A stretch of 64,000 bases of DNA from Cystobacter fuscus DSM 2262. Lineage in GTDB: Bacteria; Myxococcota; Myxococcia; Myxococcales; Myxococcaceae. Position 1 is the first letter of the stretch, and each line of letters opens with the position of its first letter. Position numbers and translations under genes: made by a program. The stretch covers positions 62,001 to 126,000 of the forward strand of contig NZ_ANAH02000027.1 of NCBI RefSeq assembly GCF_000335475.2. Reading direction: 5' to 3'. A model generated the notes under the pieces. That model saw only the letters and a program-made list of their open reading frames with translations, searched no databases and had not been told where the DNA came from. Below, in pieces: positions 40,774 through 50,581 of this stretch.

Positions 40774-41772
40774 ATGGAGATGCCCGAGTTCATCGAGGCG
40801 CGCCGGCCGCGCTGGCAGCAACTGGAGTCCCTGCTCGACAAGGCCGAGGGCAAGGGGCTGCGTGCCCTGGAACTCGAGGAGGCCCGCTCGCTGGGGCGGC
40901 TCTACCGTGCCGTCTCCAGTGACTTGCTGTGGGTGCGCGCGCGCAGTGGCGCCGCCGACGTGAGCGAGTACCTCAATGATCTGGTGGGCCGGGCCTACGC
41001 GCTCACCTATCCGGGCGAGCGGCCGAGGTTCGCGGACGTGTGGAACTTCATCGCCCGGGGGTTTCCCGCCCTGCTGCGCCAGGAGTGGCGCATGTACGCG
41101 GCGTCGGTGCTGATGTTCCTCGCGGGCTTGGGCTTCGGCTACCTGGGCATGTTGGTGGACCCGGACGCCGGTCCCTACCTCGTCCCCGCCGAGCACCTGA
41201 GCCTGGACCCCCTCCAACGCGCCCGGGACGAGGCCGCGGGGCAGGGGGCGAGCGTGGGCGAGCAGGCCCAGTTCACCACCTTCCTCTTCACCCACAACAT
41301 CCAGGTGGCCTTCCTCGCCTTCGCGTTGGGCATCACCGCGGGCGTGGGCACGGGCATCATGCTCTTCAGCAACGGGCTGATGCTGGGCGCGCTCGCGCAG
41401 GTGTACACCGCCAAGGGCATGGCGGGCTGGTTCTGGGCGTGGATCCTCCCGCACGGCATTCCGGAGATCACCGCCATCTGCATCGCGGGCGCGGCGGGCC
41501 TCGTCATCGCCCGGGGACAGGTGGCGCCGCGAGGACTGCCCCGCGGCGTGGCGCTGCGTCAGGAGGCGGTGCGCGCGGTGCGGCTGCTCTTCGGCACGCT
41601 CGCGCTCTTCGTGCTCGCGGGCTTCATCGAGGGCACCATCTCGCAGATCCACCCGCCCAAGCTGTCGGTGGCCTTCAAGGTGTCCTTCGCCCTGATGGTG
41701 GGCCTGGGCGTCTACGCCTACCTCGGCTCGGATTGGATGCGCGGGGCGGGCCGTGCGCGGAATGCGCGCTGA
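40774..41772 (+). CDS. SpoIIM-like (DUF95) membrane protein
   Basis: The protein has 332 residues. An N-terminal soluble part is followed by about five membrane helices. The family mark F-T-x-F-L-F-T-H-N-I-x-V-A-F-L-A-F-A-L-G-I-T-A-G-V-G-T and H-G-I-P-E-I-T-A-I is present. Established: SpoIIM-type proteins occur across bacteria outside sporulation and often neighbour RDD, MoxR, DUF58 and DUF4129 genes, all of which occur in this window. The last codons (D-W-M-R-G) are duplicated beyond the downstream toxin/immunity cassette. Confidence 0.92.
   Translation: MEMPEFIEARRPRWQQLESLLDKAEGKGLRALELEEARSLGRLYRAVSSDLLWVRARSGAADVSEYLNDLVGRAYALTYPGERPRFADVWNFIARGFPALLRQEWRMYAASVLMFLAGLGFGYLGMLVDPDAGPYLVPAEHLSLDPLQRARDEAAGQGASVGEQAQFTTFLFTHNIQVAFLAFALGITAGVGTGIMLFSNGLMLGALAQVYTAKGMAGWFWAWILPHGIPEITAICIAGAAGLVIARGQVAPRGLPRGVALRQEAVRAVRLLFGTLALFVLAGFIEGTISQIHPPKLSVAFKVSFALMVGLGVYAYLGSDWMRGAGRARNAR
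41731..41750 (+). repeat. direct repeat, left copy, flanking toxin cassette
   Basis: Twenty bases beginning GATTGGATGCGCGGG, inside the 3' end of the SpoIIM-like gene, recur at 43803-43822 with 19 of 20 identical and the same D-W-M-R-G reading. Between them lies exactly the toxin/immunity pair. This is the pattern of a cassette inserted with duplication of its target. Confidence 0.75.
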
Positions 41773-43306
41773 CTCATCAGGGGCGAGGGGGACAGGGCTG
41801 CTGCTCGCCCTGGCGCTCCTGTCCAACGCCTGTGTGTCGCTGACGCCTCGGTCTGGCCCGGGGCGGAGCCTTCGCTACACCCCCCACGACGTCACGGGGC
41901 GCGCAGTGGCCGGAGGGGCGGGCGAGGAGTCGCCGCTCGTCCTCGACTCCCAGCCGACTTCTCCTCTTGGACCCGAGGCGCCAGAGCGGCTGCACCGTCG
42001 CCGAGGCTCCCGGGAGACGATGACGGTGGTGGGCCCTGGCAGCGCCGACGCGACGGTGTGGCAGAGCGCCCTCGCCGCCCACCTGGCCCTTCGCAAGGGC
42101 GTGGGCGAGGTGTCCAGCTCCACCCGCCGCATCTCCCGCGAACTCTCCAGGCTCAGGGCCAGCAACCTCGGCATCGCTGGCGCGGGCAACGGCATCTTCG
42201 TCCGCTATGTCGATTATGGCGAAGCTCGGTTGCGGTGGATTGACGCCGAGCTTGCCGCCGCCACGGAGCTTGCCGCCGAGGCGTCGGAGGTGGAGGACCC
42301 GGACATGCAGCTCGCCCTGCTGCGCCTCGCGGGCCCACGGCTGGAGGCCGCCATGATGGGCTCCATGCTGCTGGCCGTGTGGTTTGACTTCCTCAACCTC
42401 TCCGACGCCGCACTCTCCCGACGCCTCTACGACGTGGAGACGCTCTTCATGAGGATGGACGGCTGGCGGAAGATGATGGAGCCCTCCATGACCGCTCTCG
42501 CGTCCGAGGACTCAGCGCAGGTGGAGGCAGTGGCGGAGGACATGCCCGCCCTGGTAGGCCACCTCACGGAAGAGTTCTCCGCACTCCTCGAGTCCATACA
42601 CAGAGGGGCGAAGGTCCTCGAGACGGCGCTGGTGCTGAAGGAGTCCGTGGAGGCGCTCACCAGCCTGTCGGTGCTGAAGTTCACGCTGCCCGCGCTGCGC
42701 GCCGCGGCTCCCGCCGTGCTCGGCGCGAGCCTCATGGTGGGCCCCAACGGGGTGATGATGGGGACGCGGATGGTGGTGTCCGCCGAGTGGGTGGAGATGG
42801 TGCGCCAGTTGGTGCGAGCGGGTGTCCTCTCCGTGCCCGCCGTCAGCGCCGCGGTGCGGATTCAGGCTGGCCACGTGATGATGGCGCAGGCGCACGGCGA
42901 CCTCCCTCGGGGCGTGCGCGACGCGCTTGGCGATGCGCCCGAGGTGCGGGCCATGCGCGTGACGGGCAAGACGGGCGCCGGCATGGCCGAGCCCCCGCGT
43001 CATCACGTCATGCCGAAGGAGTTTCGCGAGTGGTTCGAGAAGCGCGGCTTCACGGGCAAGATGAGAATCGACTGGTTCTGCGTCACGCTTCAGCAGGCAC
43101 ACCACCAGGCGATTCACGGTGGTGGAAACTGGAAGCTGGGGCGTACGTGGCCCGGTGAATGGAACCGGATGACCATGGAGGCGTTGTTCGGGGCCGAGGC
43201 CAAGGCGGGCCGGATGTTGACGCGAAACACGATCCTGGAGATCGTCGCGAAGCAAATGAAGAGGTACAGAATCTCAATGAACTTTATCCGCTGTGGTGGG
43301 GGATGA
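41762..43306 (+). CDS. SitA-like polymorphic toxin lipoprotein with C-terminal nuclease-like domain (TIGR02269/DUF2380 type)
   Basis: The protein has 514 residues from ATG 41762; the gene overlaps the SpoIIM-like gene by 11 bases. The lipoprotein signal ends at LSNAC (Cys24). Residues up to about 390 form a helical carrier. The C-terminal about 110 carry an HNH/AHH-like pattern: H414-H415-V-M-P, E-F-R-E-W-F-E-K-R-G-F, then H447-H448-Q-A-I-H452-G-G-G-N-W. Established: myxobacterial SitA lipoproteins with variable C-terminal toxins are delivered to kin by outer-membrane exchange, with SitI immunity downstream. Family membership is by pattern; nuclease activity is inferred. Confidence 0.82.
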   Translation: MRADSSGARGTGLLLALALLSNACVSLTPRSGPGRSLRYTPHDVTGRAVAGGAGEESPLVLDSQPTSPLGPEAPERLHRRRGSRETMTVVGPGSADATVWQSALAAHLALRKGVGEVSSSTRRISRELSRLRASNLGIAGAGNGIFVRYVDYGEARLRWIDAELAAATELAAEASEVEDPDMQLALLRLAGPRLEAAMMGSMLLAVWFDFLNLSDAALSRRLYDVETLFMRMDGWRKMMEPSMTALASEDSAQVEAVAEDMPALVGHLTEEFSALLESIHRGAKVLETALVLKESVEALTSLSVLKFTLPALRAAAPAVLGASLMVGPNGVMMGTRMVVSAEWVEMVRQLVRAGVLSVPAVSAAVRIQAGHVMMAQAHGDLPRGVRDALGDAPEVRAMRVTGKTGAGMAEPPRHHVMPKEFREWFEKRGFTGKMRIDWFCVTLQQAHHQAIHGGGNWKLGRTWPGEWNRMTMEALFGAEAKAGRMLTRNTILEIVAKQMKRYRISMNFIRCGGG

Positions 43307-43773
43307 GCGACGGACGTGCTTGGGAGGGCAACGTTAAAGCGCGGCTGTATGAGCGGGTCCGCGAGCGAGGTTACGACTCGCTCACCGCCTTCGCTGAGGC
43401 TCGCCCCACCTCTTCTCTGGTGGAACTGGCGGACGAGCTTGGCCCTGATGACATCGCAGCAGTGCAGGTGTTCAGCGGGTTGGTGGCCGAGGCGGAGCGA
43501 AGCCGCAAGGTCACACGTTTGGTGCGCGGGCAACTCGTGCGCGAACTTGCTGAGGAACTCCCCAACGGCTGGCCGACCGTGCTCGACGACGCAAACCGCC
43601 TCAAGGTTGCCATGGCGCTCGGCACGTGGTTTGCCTACACTCCTGAAACCCATAAGGAGCGCGTTGACAAGGCTGGCGATTCACTTCTCGCCACTCCACC
43701 TCCTCCTGGATGGCTCCCGCGCGGGCCCGACGACGAGTTGCTGCTGACGCTCCTGCCCGACGAAACAGTCTAG
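43303..43773 (+). CDS. cognate immunity protein (SitI-like)
   Basis: The protein has 156 residues from ATG 43303, sharing four bases with the toxin stop, so translation is coupled to the toxin. It is soluble and about two thirds identical by eye to the orphan at 40231. Codons contain more A/T at third positions (for example ACT CCT GAA ACC CAT AAG) than neighbouring genes, consistent with mobility. The role is inferred from its position after the toxin. Confidence 0.82.
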   Translation: MSDGRAWEGNVKARLYERVRERGYDSLTAFAEARPTSSLVELADELGPDDIAAVQVFSGLVAEAERSRKVTRLVRGQLVRELAEELPNGWPTVLDDANRLKVAMALGTWFAYTPETHKERVDKAGDSLLATPPPPGWLPRGPDDELLLTLLPDETV

Positions 43774-43802
43774 CACCAAGCTGGCACCTGTGCCGTCGCT
43801 AC

Positions 43803-43822
43803 GATTGGATGCGCGGGACGGG
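43803..43822 (+). repeat. direct repeat, right copy, flanking toxin cassette
   Basis: Copy of 41731-41750 with one mismatch. It reads R-Y-D-W-M-R-G in the frame of the lost SpoIIM end and then stops resembling it. It lies 30 bases after the immunity stop codon. Confidence 0.75.
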
Positions 43823-43826
43823 GCGG

Positions 43827-44603
43827 CTACTCCGCCCAGGTGAGCACTTCCAGCATGCGGACGAACCCGCGGTCCGCGCTGACCACCGCCACCACGAAGC
43901 CGGCGGACTCACCCGGGCCCCCACGGCCCTCGCTGCGCCAGTCCGCGACGTAGATGCGGTTGCCCGTGTTGTAGATCCGCGCGAGCCAGGCCAGCGCGCC
44001 ATTGACCTCGGCGGTGCTCGGCGTGCCGGAGTACGTCCTCGCCTTCAGCCGCGCGGTGAGCTCCTCGACGTTGACGGGCTCGAAGTGGGTCTGCCGATCG
44101 TAGGAGCTGCCGAACACCCACGTGTAGACGTTCGTCAGCGTCACCTGGTTGGCCACCCCCGCGCCCTCCAGGATGGAGCCCTCCTTGAGGCGCGAGCTGC
44201 TGGCGAGCGGCCCGCTGGCTCCGAACACCTGGGCCGGCGTGCCCGGGACCGGATCCAGGCACAGGGGGGCCTCGTGGTCCTGCGCGTCGTTCAGCTCGTG
44301 GAAGTCGAAGAGGTACTTCTTCGCCGCCGACTCCAGGCCGGTGAGGAAGGTGGGGCTGGACACCTTGGTGGACAGGTAGCTCGCCTCCTGAGCGTCCACC
44401 CATCCGTCCACGATGAAGGCGTCGAGTGCCGTGATGATCTCCTGGCGCAGCACCGTCGCGCCCCCGGGGCTACTGGCGGTGCGCGCGCTGGCCACCCGGG
44501 ACTCGAAGAGTGGCTTGGACGTGGTGATCTCCGCCCTCGCGGCCGGGGCGGCCAGCAGCGCCAGACCACCGAGAAGGGAGGAGAGGAGGGACGCGCTCTT
44601 CAT
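43827..44603 (-). CDS. exported hypothetical protein
   Basis: The protein has 258 residues from ATG 44603 (GAGG eight bases upstream). A signal peptide ends at AARAE. The mature protein has no recognised domain; it contains F-I-V-D-G-W-V-D-A-Q-E-A-S-Y-L near residue 60 and ends soluble. The region ahead of it (44604-44740) is unusually A/T-rich for this genome and may hold its promoter. The protein is probably periplasmic or secreted. Confidence 0.78.
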   Translation of the reverse strand: MKSASLLSSLLGGLALLAAPAARAEITTSKPLFESRVASARTASSPGGATVLRQEIITALDAFIVDGWVDAQEASYLSTKVSSPTFLTGLESAAKKYLFDFHELNDAQDHEAPLCLDPVPGTPAQVFGASGPLASSSRLKEGSILEGAGVANQVTLTNVYTWVFGSSYDRQTHFEPVNVEELTARLKARTYSGTPSTAEVNGALAWLARIYNTGNRIYVADWRSEGRGGPGESAGFVVAVVSADRGFVRMLEVLTWAE

Positions 44604-44751
44604 GGGATGACCTCGCATCGGCCCCGAGGAGCCTTTCAGGAGATGAGCGGGTTTCCTCTTATCTTCTTGTTGGTCAGGAGTAACGTAAAATTCTCGTTTC
44701 ATTGCTTTTACCCGCTTCCAGAACAGGCGCGGGAGTGAGGCAATGTCTGGC

Positions 44752-46055
44752 CTACAACACCCCGCGCGCCTTGATGTCGAGGTAGCGGTTGACGGCGGCG
44801 AGGCTCAACTCGTCGGGCCGCACGTCGAGCATGTGCACGCCGCCGGCGCTCACCTTGGCCTTGAGGGACTCGCGGTCGGAGAGCAGCTCACTGGCCACGG
44901 CCTGCTGGTAGGCCTGCTCGGGGCCGGCGGGAGGGGTGTGCAGCAGGGTCGTGAGCGCGGTGTCGCGCACGGACAGGCACAGGGGGACGTGCCGCCGGGC
45001 CAGCCGGTGCAGGGGTGCCACCAGGGTGGAGGCCTGCTCCTCGTCGAGGAAGTCCGTGAACACGCACAGGAGGCTGCGCCGGTTCAGGCGCACGTTCAGC
45101 TCCTTGAAGAGCGCCAGGTAGTCCACGTAGGTGAGGCTCGGCGTGGTGGCGTAGAGCGTGTCCAGTATCTTCCGGTACTGGAGGCGGCCCGCGGCCGGGG
45201 GGAGGTAGGCCTTCACGCCATCGGCGAACACGGCGAGCCCCACGCGGTCTCCATTGCGCACCGCCACGAAGGCCAGGAAGAGCGCCGCGTTGACGGCGTG
45301 GTCCAGCTTGGTGAGCCCGTCCACCTGCGCGGCCATGGAGCGGCCCGCGTCCACGCAGATGAGCAGGGATTGCGAGCGCTCGGACTCCATCACCCGCGTC
45401 ACCGGCCGGGTGCGCCGGGCCGTGGCCTTCCAATCCACCTCGCGCACCGAGTCGCCCTGGGAATAGTCGCGCAGGCGCGCGAACTCGCTGCCCCGGCCAT
45501 CCCGGCGCAACTGCCGCAGGCCCAGGTTCACCAGGTCCAACGCCGCGCCCGAGAGCAACAGCCGGCTGGCGCCGCGCATGTCCGGGAACACCGCCACGTC
45601 CTGGGCCGCGGGGACGCGGCGCTCGTGCAGCAGCAGGCCCAGGGGCCCGCGCACCCGCACGTTCACGTCCCCGAAGCCGAACCGTCCCCGCTTCGCCGGC
45701 GTCACCCGGTACACCCAGCGCGTCTGGCTGTCCGCGGGCAGCCGCAGCGGTGCCTCCTCCGGCTCGGCCGTGAAGGACTCGGGCACGTCGTCGCGCACCC
45801 GCACCTCCACGTCCCGGGGGCCCCGGTGCACCAGCAGCAGCTCCACCTTGTTGGGCGCGCCCACCGACAGGCGGGGAGGCAGCTGCCGGCTCACCTCCAG
45901 CCGCACCCGCCGCGCCATGAGGAAGTCCAGGGCCGCGAGCGCGAGCGCGAGCGTGTCCAGGGCCAGCACCGCGCCACCCAGGCCGGGGAAGAACCCCGCG
46001 GCCATCATCGGCACGGCGAGCAGACACAGCAGCACCCACAGGCGCCCGGTGGGAA

Positions 46056-46059
<4 letters not shown>
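44752..46059 (-). CDS. DUF58 protein
   Basis: The protein has 435 residues from GTG 46059, overlapping the MoxR stop (GTGA). Two N-terminal membrane helices precede an Ig-like region, and the DUF58 signature is seen at about 200-225 ([24 protein letters not shown]). A VWA-like domain follows with V-D-A-G-R-S-M. Established: DUF58 proteins are encoded with MoxR ATPases and DUF4129 proteins in envelope or stress functions. Final gene of the operon. Confidence 0.94.
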
Positions 46060-47053
<994 letters not shown>

Positions 47054-47057
<4 letters not shown>

Positions 47058-48349
47058 GGCTCCTCGGGTGTCTGGGCGGGGGGCGCGGCGGGGCGCGGCC
47101 CGGAAGAAGGCAGGCGTTGGCGCAGGGTGGCGGCGCGCGTGGCCAGGTGCAGCAGCTCACTCTCGCTGCTCACGTTCGCGGCCTTGTGGACGACTTCGCG
47201 CAGGCCCCGGGCGAGCTCCGCCTGGCCGTGCGCGGTGAGGCTCTCGGCCACGGCCTGGGCGGGCGCGTGGGCGGGCAGGCCCGCGTGCCGGGCCAGCTCC
47301 TGGAGCAGGCCCCGGCTCAGCAGGCCCGCGGCGAAGGCATGGTGGTGGCCCTCGCGGTACAGGCGGCTCATGGCGAAGAGGGCATCCGTGGTGCCCACGC
47401 GCTGGGACTCGGGCGGAGGACGGGGCCGGCCGAAGCGCTGGAGCGCCAGGGCCCACAGGCTCAGGCCGAGCAGCAGCTGCGCCACCGCGAAGTGCAGGCC
47501 ATAGCGGCGCGCGAAGTCCACCACCGAGCGCTCGTTGGTGAAGCCATGGTGGTGCTCGTCGAAGGCGTAGGGGCCGGGGCCGAGTGCCTCCAGGGCGCTC
47601 AGCCAGAATCGGGCGTTGTCCGCGCGCGCGAGGGCCTGATTCATCGCCAGCTCCGGCGCCCCCACCACCAGCACCTTGCCCGTCCCGTAGGGCACCACCG
47701 CCGCCACCGTCATGCCCAGCGGCTCGTCCTCCAGCACGGGGATGGCGCCCTCGGCGGACAGCGCCAGGTAGGCCTGGACGCGCGCCTCCACGCGCTCCAC
47801 GCCCAGGGTGTAGGGACTGGAGAGGGGGGGAACGAGCGTGCGCATGGGCAGGGACGTGTCCGCCTTGATGAGCGACACCCCGAGCGCGTCGAGCAGTGGG
47901 TTCTCCATCGAGCCCCAGGGCACGAGGACGAGCGAGTGGCCGGAGCGCACGTACTCGAGCAGCTTCTCCGTCTCGTCGTCGCTCAACTCGGGCACGTGCA
48001 GCCGGTTGAAGCCGTGGCGGGGAACCTCCTCGTCCTCCAGGTCCGAGCCGCGGTCGGCGGCGAGCGCCGTCTGGTCCGGATCGTCCTCCTGGGCGCCCTC
48101 CACCTCCACGGCGAGCAGCACGAGCGTGCCCGGCTCGGAGAGGATGCGCAGGTCCGCGGTGCGGCGCGTGACGGGCAGGCCACTCTCCTGGACGAGGAGG
48201 AAGAGTCCCCGGGCCCCATCCGGCTGGGCGCGCCAGGTGGAGAGCGTGTCGGCGAAGCCGCCCCGGGCCGCGCCGCGCACGAGCCAGGCGCCCAGCACCG
48301 CGGTCAGCAGCAGGCTGCCCACCACCAGCAGGGGGAATCGGTCACGCAC
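47054..48349 (-). CDS. DUF4350-type membrane protein
   Basis: The protein has 431 residues. GTG 48349 has GGAG seven bases upstream and overlaps the preceding stop by eight bases. An N-terminal membrane helix is followed by the DUF4350 domain (about 45-230: [26 protein letters not shown]). A second membrane helix and a soluble helical tail complete it. Family members lie in MoxR/DUF58 operons, and the function is unknown. Confidence 0.88.
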
Positions 48350-50201
48350 GGGCAGGCTCCGCGACGGCGGGCTTGGAGAGCATCGGAGCACACAGCGCCC
48401 GGAAGTCGCGGTAGCCCTGCATGCCCACGGGCAGGTTGCCGTACCAGGCGAAGTCGAAGCGCAGCGTCAGCTCGCGCAGGGAGGGCACCCATTCGCTCCG
48501 GCCGCGGAACTGGCGCAGGTAGTCCCAGTTGCTCAGGCGGGGATCGTAGTGGATGGCGCCCTGGTGGTGCAGGCGCGAGAGCAGGGCGAGGTACAGGCCG
48601 CGCACCGCCTCGCGGTACTCGCCCCGGGCGGCCAGCTCATCGGCGAGGTGGGCCCAGCCCTCGGGGGCGCGCGACAGGGCGTTCATCGGATCCGCCGCGA
48701 GCGTCGCCGCGCTCTGGCTGCTCACTTCGAGCCGCGCGCCCTCGTCCGCCTTGCTCCGGGCGTTGAACGCTCGCCACAGCACCACCGCGAGCACGCCCAG
48801 CGCGGCGGTGACGAGGACCACCACCAGCGCGTTCGCCACCGCCTGTCCTCCCATGCCCAGGTTGTCGGAGCGCGGGGCGGCGGGGTCCGGTCGGCGGCGG
48901 AAGAGATCCTCGAGCGTCTTCGCGAGCCACTTGACGAAGCGCTCCCAGAGTCCGCCGGGCACGGTGTCGTCGGGGGCCGCCTCCTCCTGCTCGGCCCGGG
49001 GGGCGGGCTCCTGGAACTCGGGCCGCGCGAGGATGTCCCGGGCGCGTGTCCGGGCGCTCGCGGCATCCGCCCGTTGCCGCTCCAGCTCCGCGGTGCTCGC
49101 CGCCAGGGCGAGTCCCTCGTCGAGCCGCTCCAGGGGGGCACAATCCTCGTTCTCCTCCACCTCCGCCTCCACGGAGCGCACCAGCCGCGCCACCTTCCTC
49201 GCCTCCGCCGGGCCGAGCGAGGTGAGCGTGCGCCGCCACTCCTCGAGCGCGGCCTCGTCCCACTCGCACGCTCCGGCCAGTGTCTCCACGCGCGGGACCA
49301 GATCGTCCGGGGGAGGTGGAGACCCGGCGGGTTGGGCCTGGGCGGTGGGAGCCAGGAGGTTCATTCCCAGGAGCACGAGGAGCCCGAGCGCCGACTTGCG
49401 GACCGGGAGCTGTTGCACCGCGGCGATCAGATCCAACCCCTCCTGGCGCACCCGGCCATCGATCAGCAGCAGCGAGGCGGTGGCGGCGCGCAGGGGCTCG
49501 AAGAGGGTGAAGGTCACGGCGACGAGGAAGACGTCCCAGGACGGGTTGTCGAGCGAGGCGAAGCGCTCGGCGAAGGTGAGATCGATGCCGAGCAGTTTGC
49601 GGCCCACGTAGAACAGGGCGTTGGCCGCGATGTGCAGGTTGAGCAGGACGAGCCCCTGCACGAGCATCAGCAGGCGCACGCCGATGGCGGTGACTTTCGC
49701 GGGACCCAGCAGCTTCGAGCACTGACCATACAGGTCCAGCGGACTGCCCCGGCCCTGAAGAGTAGCCGCGTAGCCCACGATGTGGGCGGACAGGAACATA
49801 TAGGCGAGCCCCAGCGTGACGCCGAGTGTCACCGTGTTGAAGACGAGCAGGTAGGCCACCGCGCACCACAGGCTGGGAGCGCGGGCCAGGGCGGCGCGCA
49901 GGGAGTCCCGGGCGGTGGGCACCTCGGGGCCCTGGCCGAGCAGCAGTTGCTGGACATGGTGGCAGGCGGCGCCCTGGAAGAGGCCCCGGGCGAGCCAGGC
50001 CAGGGTGAAGAGCAGGGAAGGGAGGGCGAGCGGGCGGCGGTGCGCCACGGCGTCGGTCAGGTGGAGGAGCGCGGCGGTGACGAGCACGCCGCCGGGGAGG
50101 GTGAGGGCCCAGATGCCCGAGCCGCGCACGCACAGGCGCAGCGCGGCATCCATCAGGGCCACGGCTCCTCGGGGGCGCAGTTCGAGCGCGGAGACGGCCA
50201 T
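48342..50201 (-). CDS. DUF4129 membrane protein with extra N-terminal membrane module
   Basis: The protein has 619 residues from ATG 50201. The N-terminal 250 residues have about five membrane helices. A segment at about 265-285 (S-A-L-G-L-L-V-L-L-G-M-N-L-L-A-P-T-A-Q-A-Q) looks exactly like a signal peptide, then a coiled periplasmic stretch, another membrane helix at about 445-465, and the DUF4129 C-domain (Y-R-E-A-V-R-G-L-Y-L-A-L-L-S-R-L). The internal signal suggests fusion of two ancestral genes. Part of the MoxR operon. Confidence 0.88.
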   Translation of the reverse strand: MAVSALELRPRGAVALMDAALRLCVRGSGIWALTLPGGVLVTAALLHLTDAVAHRRPLALPSLLFTLAWLARGLFQGAACHHVQQLLLGQGPEVPTARDSLRAALARAPSLWCAVAYLLVFNTVTLGVTLGLAYMFLSAHIVGYAATLQGRGSPLDLYGQCSKLLGPAKVTAIGVRLLMLVQGLVLLNLHIAANALFYVGRKLLGIDLTFAERFASLDNPSWDVFLVAVTFTLFEPLRAATASLLLIDGRVRQEGLDLIAAVQQLPVRKSALGLLVLLGMNLLAPTAQAQPAGSPPPPDDLVPRVETLAGACEWDEAALEEWRRTLTSLGPAEARKVARLVRSVEAEVEENEDCAPLERLDEGLALAASTAELERQRADAASARTRARDILARPEFQEPAPRAEQEEAAPDDTVPGGLWERFVKWLAKTLEDLFRRRPDPAAPRSDNLGMGGQAVANALVVVLVTAALGVLAVVLWRAFNARSKADEGARLEVSSQSAATLAADPMNALSRAPEGWAHLADELAARGEYREAVRGLYLALLSRLHHQGAIHYDPRLSNWDYLRQFRGRSEWVPSLRELTLRFDFAWYGNLPVGMQGYRDFRALCAPMLSKPAVAEPARA

Positions 50202-50203
50202 GT

Positions 50204-50536
50204 CTAGAGCCCCGCTGCCAGGTTGGCGACCAGGAGGACGCCGCCATACACCACGGCGCCCGCCAGCAGGGCGAGCAGCACGTTGCCCACGCTCCACTCC
50301 TGGCGCTCGGCGGACACCGTCAGGGCGCGGGTGCGCTGGTCGAGGCAGGAGGCGCACCGGTTGATGCCCTCGAATTGCGTGGTGCACTCCCGGCAGATGA
50401 CGCGGCGGCATTCCACGCAGATGCCCAGTCCGGTGCGCTCTGGATGATAGTGGCAGCGGCCCGAGCCCTGAATCATGGGGTCGCAGCCTACGCAATCCCG
50501 GCGGCCCGAGGCCAGCACGGAGCATCTGTCGGACAC
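50204..50536 (-). CDS. zinc-ribbon/B-box-like small membrane protein
   Basis: The protein has 110 residues. The GTG start at 50536 is uncertain; an ATG at 50476 is an alternative. Cysteine/histidine pairs C-V-G-C, C-H-Y-H, C-V-E-C, C-R-E-C and C-A-S-C resemble a B-box-type zinc module, followed by one membrane helix at about 85-107. It is the first gene of the MoxR operon, two bases from the next start. Confidence 0.75.
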   Translation of the reverse strand: MSDRCSVLASGRRDCVGCDPMIQGSGRCHYHPERTGLGICVECRRVICRECTTQFEGINRCASCLDQRTRALTVSAERQEWSVGNVLLALLAGAVVYGGVLLVANLAAGL

Positions 50537-50581
50537 CGGCTGGACAGGGACGCATGATATGGATTGACCCGCACGCTCCTC

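Noticed and set aside
43786-43800. TGGCAC-containing sequence after the immunity gene as a sigma-54 promoter
   Set aside because: The -12 TTGC element is absent at the right spacing, and the site is part of a small GGCACCTGTGCC inverted repeat.
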